From Myxococcales bacterium (GTDB taxonomy: Bacteria > Myxococcota_A > Polyangia > Polyangiales > Polyangiaceae), in contig SECP01000015.1 in the NCBI GenBank assembly GCA_004193285.1, positions 1 to 64,000 of the forward strand: DNA of 64,000 nucleotides, read 5' to 3'. Shown one piece after another: positions 32,637 to 42,093 of this stretch. Positions within the stretch are counted from its first letter, which is position 1. The number at the start of each line of letters is the position of its first letter. The position numbers and the translations under genes were made by a program. Under the pieces are notes generated by a model, which was given only the letters and a program-made list of their open reading frames with translations, had not been told where the DNA came from and made no database searches.

Positions 32637-34373
32637 ATGTTCGTCGTTTCGTCGCGCTGGTCGGCACGAGCTGTCGTCGCGCTCTTGGCCCTCTTCCCGT
32701 CCACGGCCCTGGCGCAAAGCGAGGGTTTCGCCATCAACCGCTTCGATCCGGCAGAGCGCGGGAGCGACTGGTTCGCGGCAGATTCGCTGGACCTACGCGG
32801 TCATGGGCGCCTCATGCTCGGCGCCACCGGGGACTACGCGCACAAGCCGCTCGTCCTCTACAATCGCGAGGGCGACGAGCTGAAGTCGATCATCGAGCAC
32901 CAGCTGTTCGTGCATGTGGGCGCGAGCTTGGTGCTGTGGGAGCGCCTGCGAATCGGCGCGAGCTTGCCGGTGCTTGCCTACCAAAGCGGCGAGCCTGGCA
33001 CCGTCGGTGGCGTGCCCTTCCGCGCGGAGGAGGGCGCCGCTATCGGTGACTTGCGGCTCGCGGCGGACGTGAGGCTCCTCGGGCAGTACCGCTCGCCTTT
33101 TTCTCTCGCCGCCGGCGCGGCGGTGTTCGCACCGACCGGCAAGCAGGAGTCGTTCACGGGCGACGGCAAGGTGCGCCTGCTACCGCGGCTGCTCCTCGCG
33201 GGTGACATCGGCAACTTCGCCTACTCGGCCAAGCTCGGCGTGCTCTACCGCGCGAACGACGCCGGGTTCAACGGCTCGCCGCAAGGGACAGAAGCCGTCT
33301 TCGCCGCCGCCATCGGCTTCCGCAGCGACAACGGCAAGCTCGTGCTCGGGCCAGAGGTGTTCGGCTCCACCGTCGTTGCGGATGACGACGCGTTCTTCTC
33401 GCGTCGCGCGACGCCGCTGGAGGTCATCTTCGGGGCGCACTACAAGCTGACGGACGACGTGCGCGTCGGCGCTGGCTTCGGCCCGGGCCTGACCCGCGGC
33501 TTCGGCTCGCCGCAGTTCCGCGGTCTCCTCTCTCTGGAGTGGGCGCCGGAGCCGGCGAAAGAGCCGCTCATATTGCCGCCCGCGCCGGAGAAAGACCGGG
33601 ATGGCGACGGCATCTTGGACCGAGCGGATGCGTGCCCGGACGTGAAAGGGGAAAAGCACGAAGACCCCGCCAAGAACGGCTGCCCACCCGGCGATCGCGA
33701 TCGAGACGGGATCCTGGACAAGGACGACGCTTGCCCGGACGAGCCCGGGGTCAAGAGCGAGGACCCGCAGAAGCACGGTTGCCCGCGGCCGGACACGGAC
33801 AAGGACGGCATCTTCGACGACGAAGACGCTTGCGTGAACGAGGCGGGTGTCCGCACCACCGACCCGACCACCAACGGCTGCCCCCCGCCCAAGGACACGG
33901 ACAAAGACACCATCTTCGACCCGGAGGACGCGTGCCCCACCGCGCCCGGGCCTCGAGACGAGGATCCGAAGAAGAACGGCTGCCCCGCGGCGCGCGTCGA
34001 GCAGGGGCAGATTAAAATCCTCGAGCGCGTCGAGTTCGAGAACAACAGCGCCAAGCTGCGGCCAGAGAGCACGCGGATCTTGGAGGCGGTGCTCGCGGTC
34101 ATGACGGAGCATCCCGAATTCACCAAGCTCAGTGTGGAGGGCCACACCGACAACCGCGGCGCGGCCGGCCACAACTTGGACCTGAGCCGTCGGCGCGCGG
34201 CGTCCGTGATGAAGTGGCTGACGGATCACGGCATCGCCAAGGGCCGCTTGAGCTCCCAGGGGCTCGGTATGACCAAGCCCATCGACACGAACGATACGGA
34301 CGTCGGGCGCCAGAACAACCGCCGCGTCGAGTTCCACATCCTCGAGAAGGACGGCAAGCCGCTCTCGGAGTGA
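32637..34373 (+). CDS. OmpA-family protein with thrombospondin type-3 repeats
   Basis: A 578-residue outer-membrane protein. A signal peptide (about 1-26, ending ALAQS) is followed by a barrel-like region of about 280 residues. Four calcium-binding TSP3-type repeats come next (about 315-445; units such as DRDGDGILDRADACPDVKGE), each ending NGCP or HGCP. The C-terminal OmpA domain (about 465-575) holds LSVEGHTDNRGAAGHNLDLS and RRRAASVMKWL, which bind peptidoglycan. Role: an anchor or pore linking outer membrane and cell wall, stiffened by calcium. It lies 14 bp before the MYXO-CTERM protein, so an operon is likely. Confidence 0.88.
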   Translation: MFVVSSRWSARAVVALLALFPSTALAQSEGFAINRFDPAERGSDWFAADSLDLRGHGRLMLGATGDYAHKPLVLYNREGDELKSIIEHQLFVHVGASLVLWERLRIGASLPVLAYQSGEPGTVGGVPFRAEEGAAIGDLRLAADVRLLGQYRSPFSLAAGAAVFAPTGKQESFTGDGKVRLLPRLLLAGDIGNFAYSAKLGVLYRANDAGFNGSPQGTEAVFAAAIGFRSDNGKLVLGPEVFGSTVVADDDAFFSRRATPLEVIFGAHYKLTDDVRVGAGFGPGLTRGFGSPQFRGLLSLEWAPEPAKEPLILPPAPEKDRDGDGILDRADACPDVKGEKHEDPAKNGCPPGDRDRDGILDKDDACPDEPGVKSEDPQKHGCPRPDTDKDGIFDDEDACVNEAGVRTTDPTTNGCPPPKDTDKDTIFDPEDACPTAPGPRDEDPKKNGCPAARVEQGQIKILERVEFENNSAKLRPESTRILEAVLAVMTEHPEFTKLSVEGHTDNRGAAGHNLDLSRRRAASVMKWLTDHGIAKGRLSSQGLGMTKPIDTNDTDVGRQNNRRVEFHILEKDGKPLSE

Positions 34374-34387
34374 GCAGGAGGACCCCT

Positions 34388-37300
34388 ATGCGACGAAAAA
34401 GCCTCATTTCTAGCCTGATTGCTCTCTCTGCCGCGTGCGCTGCCGGAGGGGTGCACGCCGCGCCGGCGCTGCGTAAGCAAGTCGACCAAAAGGGCGACTT
34501 CGTGATGTTCGGCAATACCCTCGGCTACGAGTGCGCCGCGGGCGTGAGCCCCGCTCCCGTCGTCGGCACCGCTTCGTGTATGGGTACCAGCAGCGTCATG
34601 GATTCGGCGCCAGACTTGTTCTGGGAGTCGGACGCGCCGATGGTCGGCCAAGCGCGGGCCAGCGTCGCGGTGACGCCAGCCGCGGCTCGCAGCACCGCGG
34701 TCTTGAGCATACCGGCCGGCGCGACCATCACGTACGCGCGGCTCTACTGGGCGGGCATGCTCCCGACCGCAATGTCGCCGGACTCGGGCGTGCGCATCGT
34801 GCGAGCCGCCGTGCTGGACGAGAGCTTGGACGCGGACGCCAGCATCACGATCCCCCGGGACGACGACCGCAGCTGGTACCAGTCGACGGCGGACGTCACG
34901 AGCATTCTCACCACCCACCAGGGCGGCGCCTACCGCGTGAGCGACGTCGGCTCGGTTGGGCTCAACAACCTGAACAGCAGCGACCCGATGGTCGGCTGGG
35001 TCATGGTCGTCTTCTATTCGTTGCCGACGGACCCTCCGCGGAACTTGACGCTGTTCGACGGGCTGGATCTCGTGCAGCCCAACAGCTCCACCCAGGTGCC
35101 AATCACGGGCTTTTTGGTGCCCAACGCCGGCTTCGACGCGAAGCTGGGCGTGATCGCCTACGAAGGCGAGTCTCAGCTTCCGGGGGACGCGCTGTCGTTC
35201 AACGGCACCGCGCTCACCAACGCCATCAACCCGGCGGACAACTTCTTCAACAGCTCACGCAGTCACCTGGGCGCCGCCGTCTCCGTAGCGGGGGACTTGC
35301 CGCAGCTCGCCGGCACCTCCGGGAGCATGGCCGGTATGGATCTGGACGTCGTGAACGTGAAGCCGCAGCTGAGCGCGGGCGACAAGGCCGCGACCATCGT
35401 CGCTTCCACGACGGGCGACACGTTCATGATCGGCGGCTTCGTCACGTCCATCTCCACCTTCAAGCCGGATTTCACGACGTCCGGCAAAACGTTCACGGAC
35501 GTGAACGGCGCGCCCATCTTGCCCGGCGATCAGCTCGAGTACACGGTCACGGTCACGAACACGGGCAACGACGCGTCCGCCAATACGATCATGACGGACC
35601 CGCTCCCGGCGGCGGTGACGTTCGTGCCCGGCAGCATCAGCATTTCTGCCGGCCCGCCGAAGACCGGAGCGCTGACTGACGCGACCGGGGACGATCAGGG
35701 TGAATACGTGGCTGCCAGCCGGACCATCCGCGTCCGCGTGGGGACCGGGGCCACCGCGGCCCAAGGTGGGTCGCTCGCGATCGCGCAGAGCACGGTCGTC
35801 AAGTTCAAGGTGACGGTGAACGCCAGCGCGAGCGGGTCGATCTTCAACCAGGCCGTCGTTACCGCCGGCGGCGCCCAGGGGGCTCCCAGCGGCGAGTACC
35901 CGACCGACGGCAACGGCAACGGCACCGGCGTGCCGCCAACGGAGGTCGTGGTGGACAACTGCGGCACGAGCGCGGACTGCGCCGCGCCCACGCCCATCTG
36001 CGACACGACGCCCAGCCCCAACGTCTGCGTGGAGTGTCTCGCGGACAAGGATTGCACGAGCGCCACGTCCCCCGAGTGCCAGCCGGACCACACCTGTGGC
36101 TGCACCGACTGCACGGATACGGACAGCGACGGCATCCCCGACACGACCGAGGATGCCATCGGAACCGACAAGAACGACGCCGACTCGGACGACGACGGCG
36201 TCAAAGACGGGGACGAGCCGGACGCCGCCAAGGACACCGACAAGGACGGTCTGATCAACGCCCTGGATCCGGACTCGGACAACGACGGCTTGTTCGACGG
36301 TACGGAGCTGGGTCTGCCCTGCACGGGACCCGGCACGGCTCCGGGCTCTCTCAGCTGCAAGGCGGACGCGGATAGCGGCGCCACCACGACGAACCCGCTA
36401 GACGCGGACACGGACGACGGCGGCGTGAAGGACGGCGCGGAAGACGTGAACCACGACGGGGCAAAAGACCCGGGCGAAACCGATCCGACCGCGGGCCACG
36501 GGGACGACGACGGTGACCTCTCGGACGACGACGGTGACGGCCTCACCAACGGCGAAGAAGAGGTCCTGCACAGCGACCCCCAGGACGCGGACAGCGACGA
36601 CGACGGCGTGAAGGACGGCGACGAGCCGAACTACTCGGCCGACACGGACGAGGACGGGACCCTCAACGTCAACGATCCGGACTCCGATAACGACGGCCTG
36701 AAAGACGGCACCGAGCTCGGCCTCGGCTGCGACGACTCCGCCACCGACAAGTCCAAGGGCTTGTGCGTCGCGGACGCGGATCCCACCACCGTGACCAGCC
36801 CGCTGGACGCAGACACGGACGACGGCGGGGTTACGGACGGCAACGAGGACTCGAACCTCGACGGCAAGCAAGACCAAGGCGAAACGGATCCGACGAGCGG
36901 CCACGGCGCGGACGATGGCGCGCTGGACGACGCGGACGGCGACGGCCTATCGGACGCGACCGAGGAAACCCTCGGCACCGACCCCAACGACGCGGACACG
37001 GACGACGACGGCGTGAAGGACGGCGACGAGCCTAACTTCGCCGACGACACGGACGGGGACGGCGACGTGAACGCGCTCGATCCGGACTCGGATGACGACG
37101 GTCTGTTCGATGGCACGGAGCTCGGCCTCGGCTGCAACAACGGCGCGACGGACGTCTCCAAGAACAACTGCATCGCGGACGCGGACGACGGCGCCACCAC
37201 CACCAACCCGCTGGATCCGGACACGGATCGAGGCGGGGTCAAGGACGGCACGGAGGACCTCGATCACGACGGTCAGGTGGACTCGGGCGAAACCGATCCG

Positions 37301-37609
37301 AACGACGGCTCCGACGACGACGCCGCGCAAGGCACGGGCGGCGCCGGTGGTGAGGGCACCGCAGGCTCGCAAGCGGCGGGCGGCAGCTCCGGCAACGGCG
37401 GCAGCGCCGCTGGCGGGGACGGCGCGGGTACTTCGGGCAGCGCGGGCAGCAACCCGGGCAGCGCCGGCAGCGACCCGACGGATGACGGGGTGCTCGAGGG
37501 CGGCGGTTGCTCGTGCCGAACGACGGCCTCGAGCCCGGCGCCGCTCGGTTCCTTGGTTTCGATCCTCGGAGTGCTTGGGCTAGCCCTCGCGCGTCGGCGT
37601 CGTCGTTAA
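34388..37609 (+). CDS. Large MYXO-CTERM surface protein with DUF11 and calcium repeats
   Basis: A 1073-residue exported protein. The ATG at 34388 follows AGGAGG (34376-34381) by 6 nt. A signal peptide (about 1-25, CAAGGVHA) is followed by a region of about 330 residues with isolated cysteines. A DUF11-type adhesion domain follows (about 360-510; GDQLEYTVTVTNTGND). A Cys cluster (CGTSADCAAPTPICD) leads into three ~135-residue calcium-repeat units. The tail is a Gly/Ser/Ala linker ending in GCSC, a hydrophobic segment (LVSILGVLGLALA) and RRRRR, which fits a MYXO-CTERM sorting signal. The protein is likely exposed on the surface; a ligand is not evident. Confidence 0.85.
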   Translation: MRRKSLISSLIALSAACAAGGVHAAPALRKQVDQKGDFVMFGNTLGYECAAGVSPAPVVGTASCMGTSSVMDSAPDLFWESDAPMVGQARASVAVTPAAARSTAVLSIPAGATITYARLYWAGMLPTAMSPDSGVRIVRAAVLDESLDADASITIPRDDDRSWYQSTADVTSILTTHQGGAYRVSDVGSVGLNNLNSSDPMVGWVMVVFYSLPTDPPRNLTLFDGLDLVQPNSSTQVPITGFLVPNAGFDAKLGVIAYEGESQLPGDALSFNGTALTNAINPADNFFNSSRSHLGAAVSVAGDLPQLAGTSGSMAGMDLDVVNVKPQLSAGDKAATIVASTTGDTFMIGGFVTSISTFKPDFTTSGKTFTDVNGAPILPGDQLEYTVTVTNTGNDASANTIMTDPLPAAVTFVPGSISISAGPPKTGALTDATGDDQGEYVAASRTIRVRVGTGATAAQGGSLAIAQSTVVKFKVTVNASASGSIFNQAVVTAGGAQGAPSGEYPTDGNGNGTGVPPTEVVVDNCGTSADCAAPTPICDTTPSPNVCVECLADKDCTSATSPECQPDHTCGCTDCTDTDSDGIPDTTEDAIGTDKNDADSDDDGVKDGDEPDAAKDTDKDGLINALDPDSDNDGLFDGTELGLPCTGPGTAPGSLSCKADADSGATTTNPLDADTDDGGVKDGAEDVNHDGAKDPGETDPTAGHGDDDGDLSDDDGDGLTNGEEEVLHSDPQDADSDDDGVKDGDEPNYSADTDEDGTLNVNDPDSDNDGLKDGTELGLGCDDSATDKSKGLCVADADPTTVTSPLDADTDDGGVTDGNEDSNLDGKQDQGETDPTSGHGADDGALDDADGDGLSDATEETLGTDPNDADTDDDGVKDGDEPNFADDTDGDGDVNALDPDSDDDGLFDGTELGLGCNNGATDVSKNNCIADADDGATTTNPLDPDTDRGGVKDGTEDLDHDGQVDSGETDPNDGSDDDAAQGTGGAGGEGTAGSQAAGGSSGNGGSAAGGDGAGTSGSAGSNPGSAGSDPTDDGVLEGGGCSCRTTASSPAPLGSLVSILGVLGLALARRRRR
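36182..37330 (+). repeat. Three ~405-bp calcium-repeat units in MYXO-CTERM gene
   Basis: The anchor GACnnGGACGACGACGGCG recurs at 36182, 36590 and 36995, spacings of 408 and 405 bp. Each unit encodes about 135 residues with many DxDxDG loops, a shared CxADxD cluster and a GETDP segment. The copies differ at many silent and replacement sites, so the duplication is not very recent. Confidence 0.75.
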
Positions 37610-38256
37610 CCGCGCCCGAACTTGGGAGCCATCACCGGCTCTCGGGCGCTCGGCGAAGCGTCGGTGGAAGCACCGGCGCTTCGCGGCGCCGCGGAGGAGG
37701 CCGGCGCGCTGCCGGTGGGGCGCGAGCTCGGCGGCTTTCCGGCGTCGCTCGGAGCGAGGCGCGGCGAAGGCGCATCGCGGTCCAAGTGCGGGAAAGCCTG
37801 CGGTGCAATATCGGAGAAGCCACGGCTGCGGAGCGCCGCGTTCGTGCGCTCCAGGGTGACCACGGCGTCGGCGGCGAGCCCCAAACGTCGCTGCAGCTGC
37901 ATCAGCTCCAGCGACAGCTCCACCAGCGCCTTGGAAGTCGCGGGCAGGTTCTCGACCGCGACCGTCCACGCCGTGCGCAGCGGTGCGACCGCGCGCTTCG
38001 GGAACTCGGCGATCTGAAACGCGGTCGCTGCACGCCGGTAGTAGAGAACCGCAGCGTCCGCCTGCTTCAGCTTGCGCGACAGCTCCGCGGTGCGGTGTTG
38101 TAGCCAAGGCGCGCCGGGCAACTCGTCGGCTGCCTTTTGGTAGAGCTCGAGTGCGCTGGTTTCGTTGCCGGCCTCGACGAGCTTCTTGGCTTCGGCGATC
38201 CAGCGCTCGACTTGAGCCTCGAGCTGGCGGCGTGCTTTCGCGGAATCTTCGGTCAC
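37606..38256 (-). CDS. TPR-like protein, Ala/Pro/Ser-rich tail
   Basis: About 216 residues from a GTG at 38256 (V-T-E-D-S), chosen because AAGAGAG lies 5 nt upstream. The frame stays open 189 bp further, but those residues are basic and unlike a normal N-terminus. Residues about 5-150 are TPR-like helices (KKLVEAGNETSALELYQKA, ELSRKLKQADAAVLYYRR, RAVAPLRTAWTVAVENL). The last 60 residues are Pro/Ser/Ala-rich and probably disordered. No signal peptide. The stop overlaps the convergent MYXO-CTERM gene by 4 bp. Role unknown; likely a protein scaffold. Confidence 0.6.
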   Translation of the reverse strand: MTEDSAKARRQLEAQVERWIAEAKKLVEAGNETSALELYQKAADELPGAPWLQHRTAELSRKLKQADAAVLYYRRAATAFQIAEFPKRAVAPLRTAWTVAVENLPATSKALVELSLELMQLQRRLGLAADAVVTLERTNAALRSRGFSDIAPQAFPHLDRDAPSPRLAPSDAGKPPSSRPTGSAPASSAAPRSAGASTDASPSAREPVMAPKFGRG

Positions 38257-38460
38257 GAGCGCTCTCTTCAGCACGAGCCATGCCGTGCGCGCTCGGGGTC
38301 CCGCGCCCTCGAAAAGCGGCGCCAAGACCCTCGAGTTCGCGTACTTCCGCGACTCGCTTTCAACTCTGCAACTCGACGCGCAGTCCAGCTTGAGACGCGT
38401 GGTCTCTCGCCGAGACGCTCGAGATTTGCAGCGTGAACGCGGCACGACTAACCGCTGCCC

Positions 38461-40431
38461 ATGCTCCGCCTGCTTCCGGCTCTTCTGCTCGCGCTCGTGA
38501 GCTGCGCACAGCCGGCGGCGAAGGAGGAGCGGCGCGCACCGGTGCCCACTCGCAGCCTCGAGAGGGAGCGACTGCGCGCGCTGCGTGGCCTCGAGGGCAT
38601 GACGCGCGCGCGCTATGACCCCGCCACCGCCAAACCATGGGTCGACGTGAGCGGCGCGGACCCTTATCGGTTGGTCGCGACCAGCGACGGATTCCTCGGC
38701 ATCTTGCGGGGCTCGCGCGCGCTGGTGCGGCTAGACGCGCAGCTCCGTGAGCAAGCGCGGCTGCCGCTGGAGGAGCCGCCGACTGCCCTGTGCGTTGCCG
38801 AGGATGGGAGCGCATGGGTCGCGAGCCGCTACGGACGAAAGCTCCTCCACGTGACGGCGGACTTTCGTCTCCTCGCGACGCGCGAGCTGGAGCTGGGAGG
38901 TGTGGCGGACGTGGCATGTGGTCAGCACCTCTACGTCCTACCCGCCGACGGCTCGTCGCTCCTCACCCTCGGCGAGACCGGCCAGGAGCTCGCTCGGGCT
39001 CCCGCGCTTCCCGGCGGATTGCGACTGTTGATTCGCGGACGCTACCTGCTGGAAAGCTCGCTTTTCGCGCGAACCCTGCGGATCTGGGAGCTCTCGCCTC
39101 GCGGGCTGCCGGGGCGCGAAGCGGGCCGCGTCGTGCACGACGGAACACTGTGGGCCTTCGACGCGCTCGAACGCGAGGGCGAGCTAGTGATGGCGGTGGC
39201 CGGGGTGGAGGATCAGCCGCTCGTGCGAGTGCACGGCGAGTTCGAGAACATCGACTCTTTCGTGTGGGTGTATTCGCTGCGTGACGGTCAGCTGCGCGAG
39301 CTCCTGAGCCTGAACGTCTCGCAGCATGGCCTGGTGGTGCCCAAAGCCGTGCATCTTCGCGCCGCCGGCGCGGACTTGACCCTGAACGCGGTGGCGGCCG
39401 GAAGTGGCCGCTGGCTGCGCGCGGAGCTCGCAACCGGTCACATCGAAACCGGCCCGGCCCTGCCCGGATTGAGCGACGCGGTGTTCGGAGCCTCCGGCGA
39501 GCTGAGCTACGCGAGCCCGCTCCTCGACGCGTGGGTGCGCGTGGATCGCGCGGGGACGCGCGCGGTGCGGGTCGAGCCCGACCGAAGGCCGTCGCTGGAA
39601 GTACGGCTGGGCGAGGCATTGTTCTTCACGGAGCTGATCGCGCCAGACAACGACAGCGCGGGCTCTCATTCGCGCTTCACCTGCGAGACGTGCCACTTCG
39701 AGGGTAGCGTGGACGGGAGACGGCACTACACGGGCCGAGGCGAGGTGAGCGTGGTGACCAAGCCGCTGTTCGGGCTCGCCAACAACCGTCCTCACTTTTC
39801 TCGCGCCATGGATCCCGACCTCGCGTCCGTGAGCCACAACGAGGTCCGCGTCGCGGGGGCCGGCAGCGGCCAGGAGCCGTGGTTCACGGTGGAGACCGCG
39901 CGCTTCCCCTGGCTCCACGAGCTCGGCGTCGAGCGGGCCAGGCTGGAGCCGCTAGCGCTCCGCCAAGCGCTGCTGCAGTTCTTTTACGCGTTCGCGCCTC
40001 CCCCCAACCCGCTCACGGCCGGAAGATCGCACTTCACGGAGCTCGAGGCTCGAGGGGCGGCCGCCTTCGCGCGACATTGCCAGAGCTGCCACGCGCCGCG
40101 CCTGAGCAGCGACGAGCCCGCGACCGCGGTGCCTTTCGAGAGCTGGGAGCGCTTCGTCTTCAGCTCGAGCGCACCGATCGTATGGGCGCGGGGCGACTAC
40201 GAGCAGTCGGGCGTCCTCCCTTACGTGCACGAACGAGGCACTCGCATCACGAGCCTGCGCCGGCTGGCACTCAAACCGCGTTACTTCACCAACGGCTCGT
40301 CGCCGACGCTCGAGGACGTGCTGGTGCGTTTCCGCAATGGGGCGCACGACGCCGGAAAAGAGAGCGCGCGGCTCGCCCCCCTCTCGCAGGAAACGCGCCG
40401 CGCTCTTCTCGCCTTTTTGAAGGTGCTTTAG
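38461..40431 (+). CDS. Lipoprotein with beta-propeller and di-heme cytochrome domain
   Basis: A 656-residue predicted lipoprotein (LLLALVSCAQ). Residues about 60-390 show repeated blade-like blocks (TSDGFLGILRGSRALVRLD, CVAEDGSAWVASRYGRKLLH), so an N-terminal beta-propeller is likely. The C-terminal part has heme motifs CETCH (about 410) and CQSCH (about 539), plus FTELIAPDNDSAG, EDVLVRFRNGAHDAG and QETRRALLAFLKVL, as in di-heme cytochrome c peroxidase/MauG-like proteins. It probably performs periplasmic or surface redox chemistry. It is the second di-heme protein in the window. Its stop overlaps the convergent membrane-protein stop by 4 bp. Confidence 0.75.
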   Translation: MLRLLPALLLALVSCAQPAAKEERRAPVPTRSLERERLRALRGLEGMTRARYDPATAKPWVDVSGADPYRLVATSDGFLGILRGSRALVRLDAQLREQARLPLEEPPTALCVAEDGSAWVASRYGRKLLHVTADFRLLATRELELGGVADVACGQHLYVLPADGSSLLTLGETGQELARAPALPGGLRLLIRGRYLLESSLFARTLRIWELSPRGLPGREAGRVVHDGTLWAFDALEREGELVMAVAGVEDQPLVRVHGEFENIDSFVWVYSLRDGQLRELLSLNVSQHGLVVPKAVHLRAAGADLTLNAVAAGSGRWLRAELATGHIETGPALPGLSDAVFGASGELSYASPLLDAWVRVDRAGTRAVRVEPDRRPSLEVRLGEALFFTELIAPDNDSAGSHSRFTCETCHFEGSVDGRRHYTGRGEVSVVTKPLFGLANNRPHFSRAMDPDLASVSHNEVRVAGAGSGQEPWFTVETARFPWLHELGVERARLEPLALRQALLQFFYAFAPPPNPLTAGRSHFTELEARGAAAFARHCQSCHAPRLSSDEPATAVPFESWERFVFSSSAPIVWARGDYEQSGVLPYVHERGTRITSLRRLALKPRYFTNGSSPTLEDVLVRFRNGAHDAGKESARLAPLSQETRRALLAFLKVL

Positions 40432-41048
40432 CGGTACGGGTTCTCGTTATCCAAAGCGGGCGACGCGCTGTCCATTCCTGGCGTCGGCGCGGCCTCGCTG
40501 GGAGGCGCGATGGCGTCCGGCGGAGTCGTGGTCGGATTCGGGTACGGAGCCGTGCTCGGTTCGAGCTGCGCCGGTTGCGGCAAGCTGTCTTGCACGCCCG
40601 GCGCGCTGTCGTCGATCATCACCTCGCTGCTCGTCCGCGGCACCAGTCCCGCGCTGCTGTCGAAGCTGCTCCGCGCGGCCTCGGTGGCCGTCGGCGGGAC
40701 GCTCATCATGTCGGCAGGCGCGCTGAGCGCGGCGGGGGCCGGAGTCGCGCTCAGCGCTTTGAGCGCGTTCAAGCGAGCCCAGTCAGAGTCCGGCACGTAC
40801 TCGCGCTCGAGCGCGGGCGCAGCCGTCGGCCCGAGGCGAGCTGGCTCGGTGTACGAGATGGCGTAGGTGGCGCCAGCCACGAGCAGCGTTGCTGCCGCCG
40901 CGGCCGCGATCAGCCCGCCGTTGATGTCCCAACTGCGCGAGCGCGGCAGCACGACCGGGTCATGGGTCTGGAAGACGACCGGACGGCGCTCTCGAGGGAC
41001 CTCACGGCCGTACGAGTAATTCGGGAAAACTTGAGCTCTCGAAGCCAT
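40428..41048 (-). CDS. Membrane protein with Pro/Ala-rich tail
   Basis: A 206-residue protein. The ATG at 41048 is preceded by AAGGAGG 7 nt upstream, a strong ribosome site; the frame is open further but without one. One membrane segment lies near residues 45-68 (GGLIAAAAAATLLVAGATYA). The N-terminus is basic and cytoplasmic. The C-terminal ~110 residues are Ala, Pro, Ser and Thr-rich, likely disordered and outside the membrane. No domain is recognised. It lies about 165 bp downstream of the ACT protein gene on the same strand. Confidence 0.65.
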   Translation of the reverse strand: MASRAQVFPNYSYGREVPRERRPVVFQTHDPVVLPRSRSWDINGGLIAAAAAATLLVAGATYAISYTEPARLGPTAAPALEREYVPDSDWARLNALKALSATPAPAALSAPADMMSVPPTATEAARSSFDSSAGLVPRTSSEVMIDDSAPGVQDSLPQPAQLEPSTAPYPNPTTTPPDAIAPPSEAAPTPGMDSASPALDNENPYR

Positions 41049-41213
41049 GATGCGACCTCCTTCGGTCTTGACCGAGAGAGCTGCAACGGCTGGGCCAGTC
41101 GAGGTGCGGAGCTCGTAACGCTTCGACAACGCTACATAATTGGCCGACAGCGCGCCGGCTGTTCAGCTCGACCTCGCAGACGCGGCCGCCTCGCTGAGGC
41201 GCTTTGGGGTCGC

Positions 41214-41987
41214 TCAGGCCTGAGCGCTGACGGAGTCCGTGTCTTCCGGCACTGGATCGATGGCGGAGAGGATCGCGACCTGAATGTCCAAGCGCCGTGC
41301 GGGCGAGATGGGCCTGTAGTCCAACTCCACGATGTGGAACCGGTCGAACACGCGACCTCCGCGGGTCTTCACCTGCGAGCCGACGATCTGCACGCGCTGG
41401 GCGAACAGTGCCTGCGAGAGCGAGAGCAGAAGGCCCGAGCGGTCGAAGGTTTCCACCTCGAGGGTCGCGAACGTGCCGTCTTCGCCCTCGATGAAACGTA
41501 CGACCGTTTCTTTGGCGGCGGGCGTGAGCGCCAGACGGCTGCCCGGGTCCGCCTTCTTGCGATCCAGCTTGCCTTCGATGAGGCCGATGAGCGTTTGACA
41601 CAGCTGCAGCACCTCCTCGTTACCGAGGCGGAGGCGGTGGTCAGCGGGGTCCTCGTGGCGGACCCAGAAGATGTCCACCGCTTCGTCGTGCTTGCCGGGG
41701 ATGCGGCGCGTGTACGCCTCGGCCTCGATCACGTCCAACCCGCAGAGCACGAGGGCGGCGCTGATGGTGGCGAGCAAGCCGGGCCGGTCGTCCGCGACGA
41801 CGCAGATAGCGGCGCCGGGTACGCGGTTGGAGAAGAACGCTCCGATGTTGGCGGGCGCAGACTCGCGCTCGCGAGCGACGCGCGCATGCGCTTGTACGGC
41901 GCTCGCTTCGAAGTTGCCGCGATAGCTCGCAGGTAACGATGCTGCGAACGAACGCACGAAATCCTCGGAAGGGGGAACGGAGCTCAC
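41214..41987 (-). CDS. Double-ACT-domain protein, GlnD C-terminus-like
   Basis: About 257 residues from a GTG at 41987 (V-S-S-V-P-P); another GTG at 42038 is possible. Two ACT domains are visible: ICVVADDRPGLLATISAALV (about 62-140) and LEVETFDRSGLLLSLSQAL (about 175-245), the latter with DRFHIVELDYRPIS. Both resemble the tandem ACT domains at the C-terminus of the PII uridylyltransferase GlnD, but no nucleotidyltransferase or HD domain is present. ACT pairs sense amino acids, classically glutamine for GlnD. It follows the Ser/Thr kinase gene, so it may feed nutrient status into that pathway; that link is inference. Confidence 0.75.
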   Translation of the reverse strand: MSSVPPSEDFVRSFAASLPASYRGNFEASAVQAHARVARERESAPANIGAFFSNRVPGAAICVVADDRPGLLATISAALVLCGLDVIEAEAYTRRIPGKHDEAVDIFWVRHEDPADHRLRLGNEEVLQLCQTLIGLIEGKLDRKKADPGSRLALTPAAKETVVRFIEGEDGTFATLEVETFDRSGLLLSLSQALFAQRVQIVGSQVKTRGGRVFDRFHIVELDYRPISPARRLDIQVAILSAIDPVPEDTDSVSAQA

Positions 41988-42093
41988 TTCGATTCTCTTG
42001 GCGGCGCGAATGAGGAACGGTAGGGCCGAGCGCCGCACCCGCGGCTTTCGGTCATGTTTCGCTCCGGTGACATACTCTCATTTTGACGGAGGG

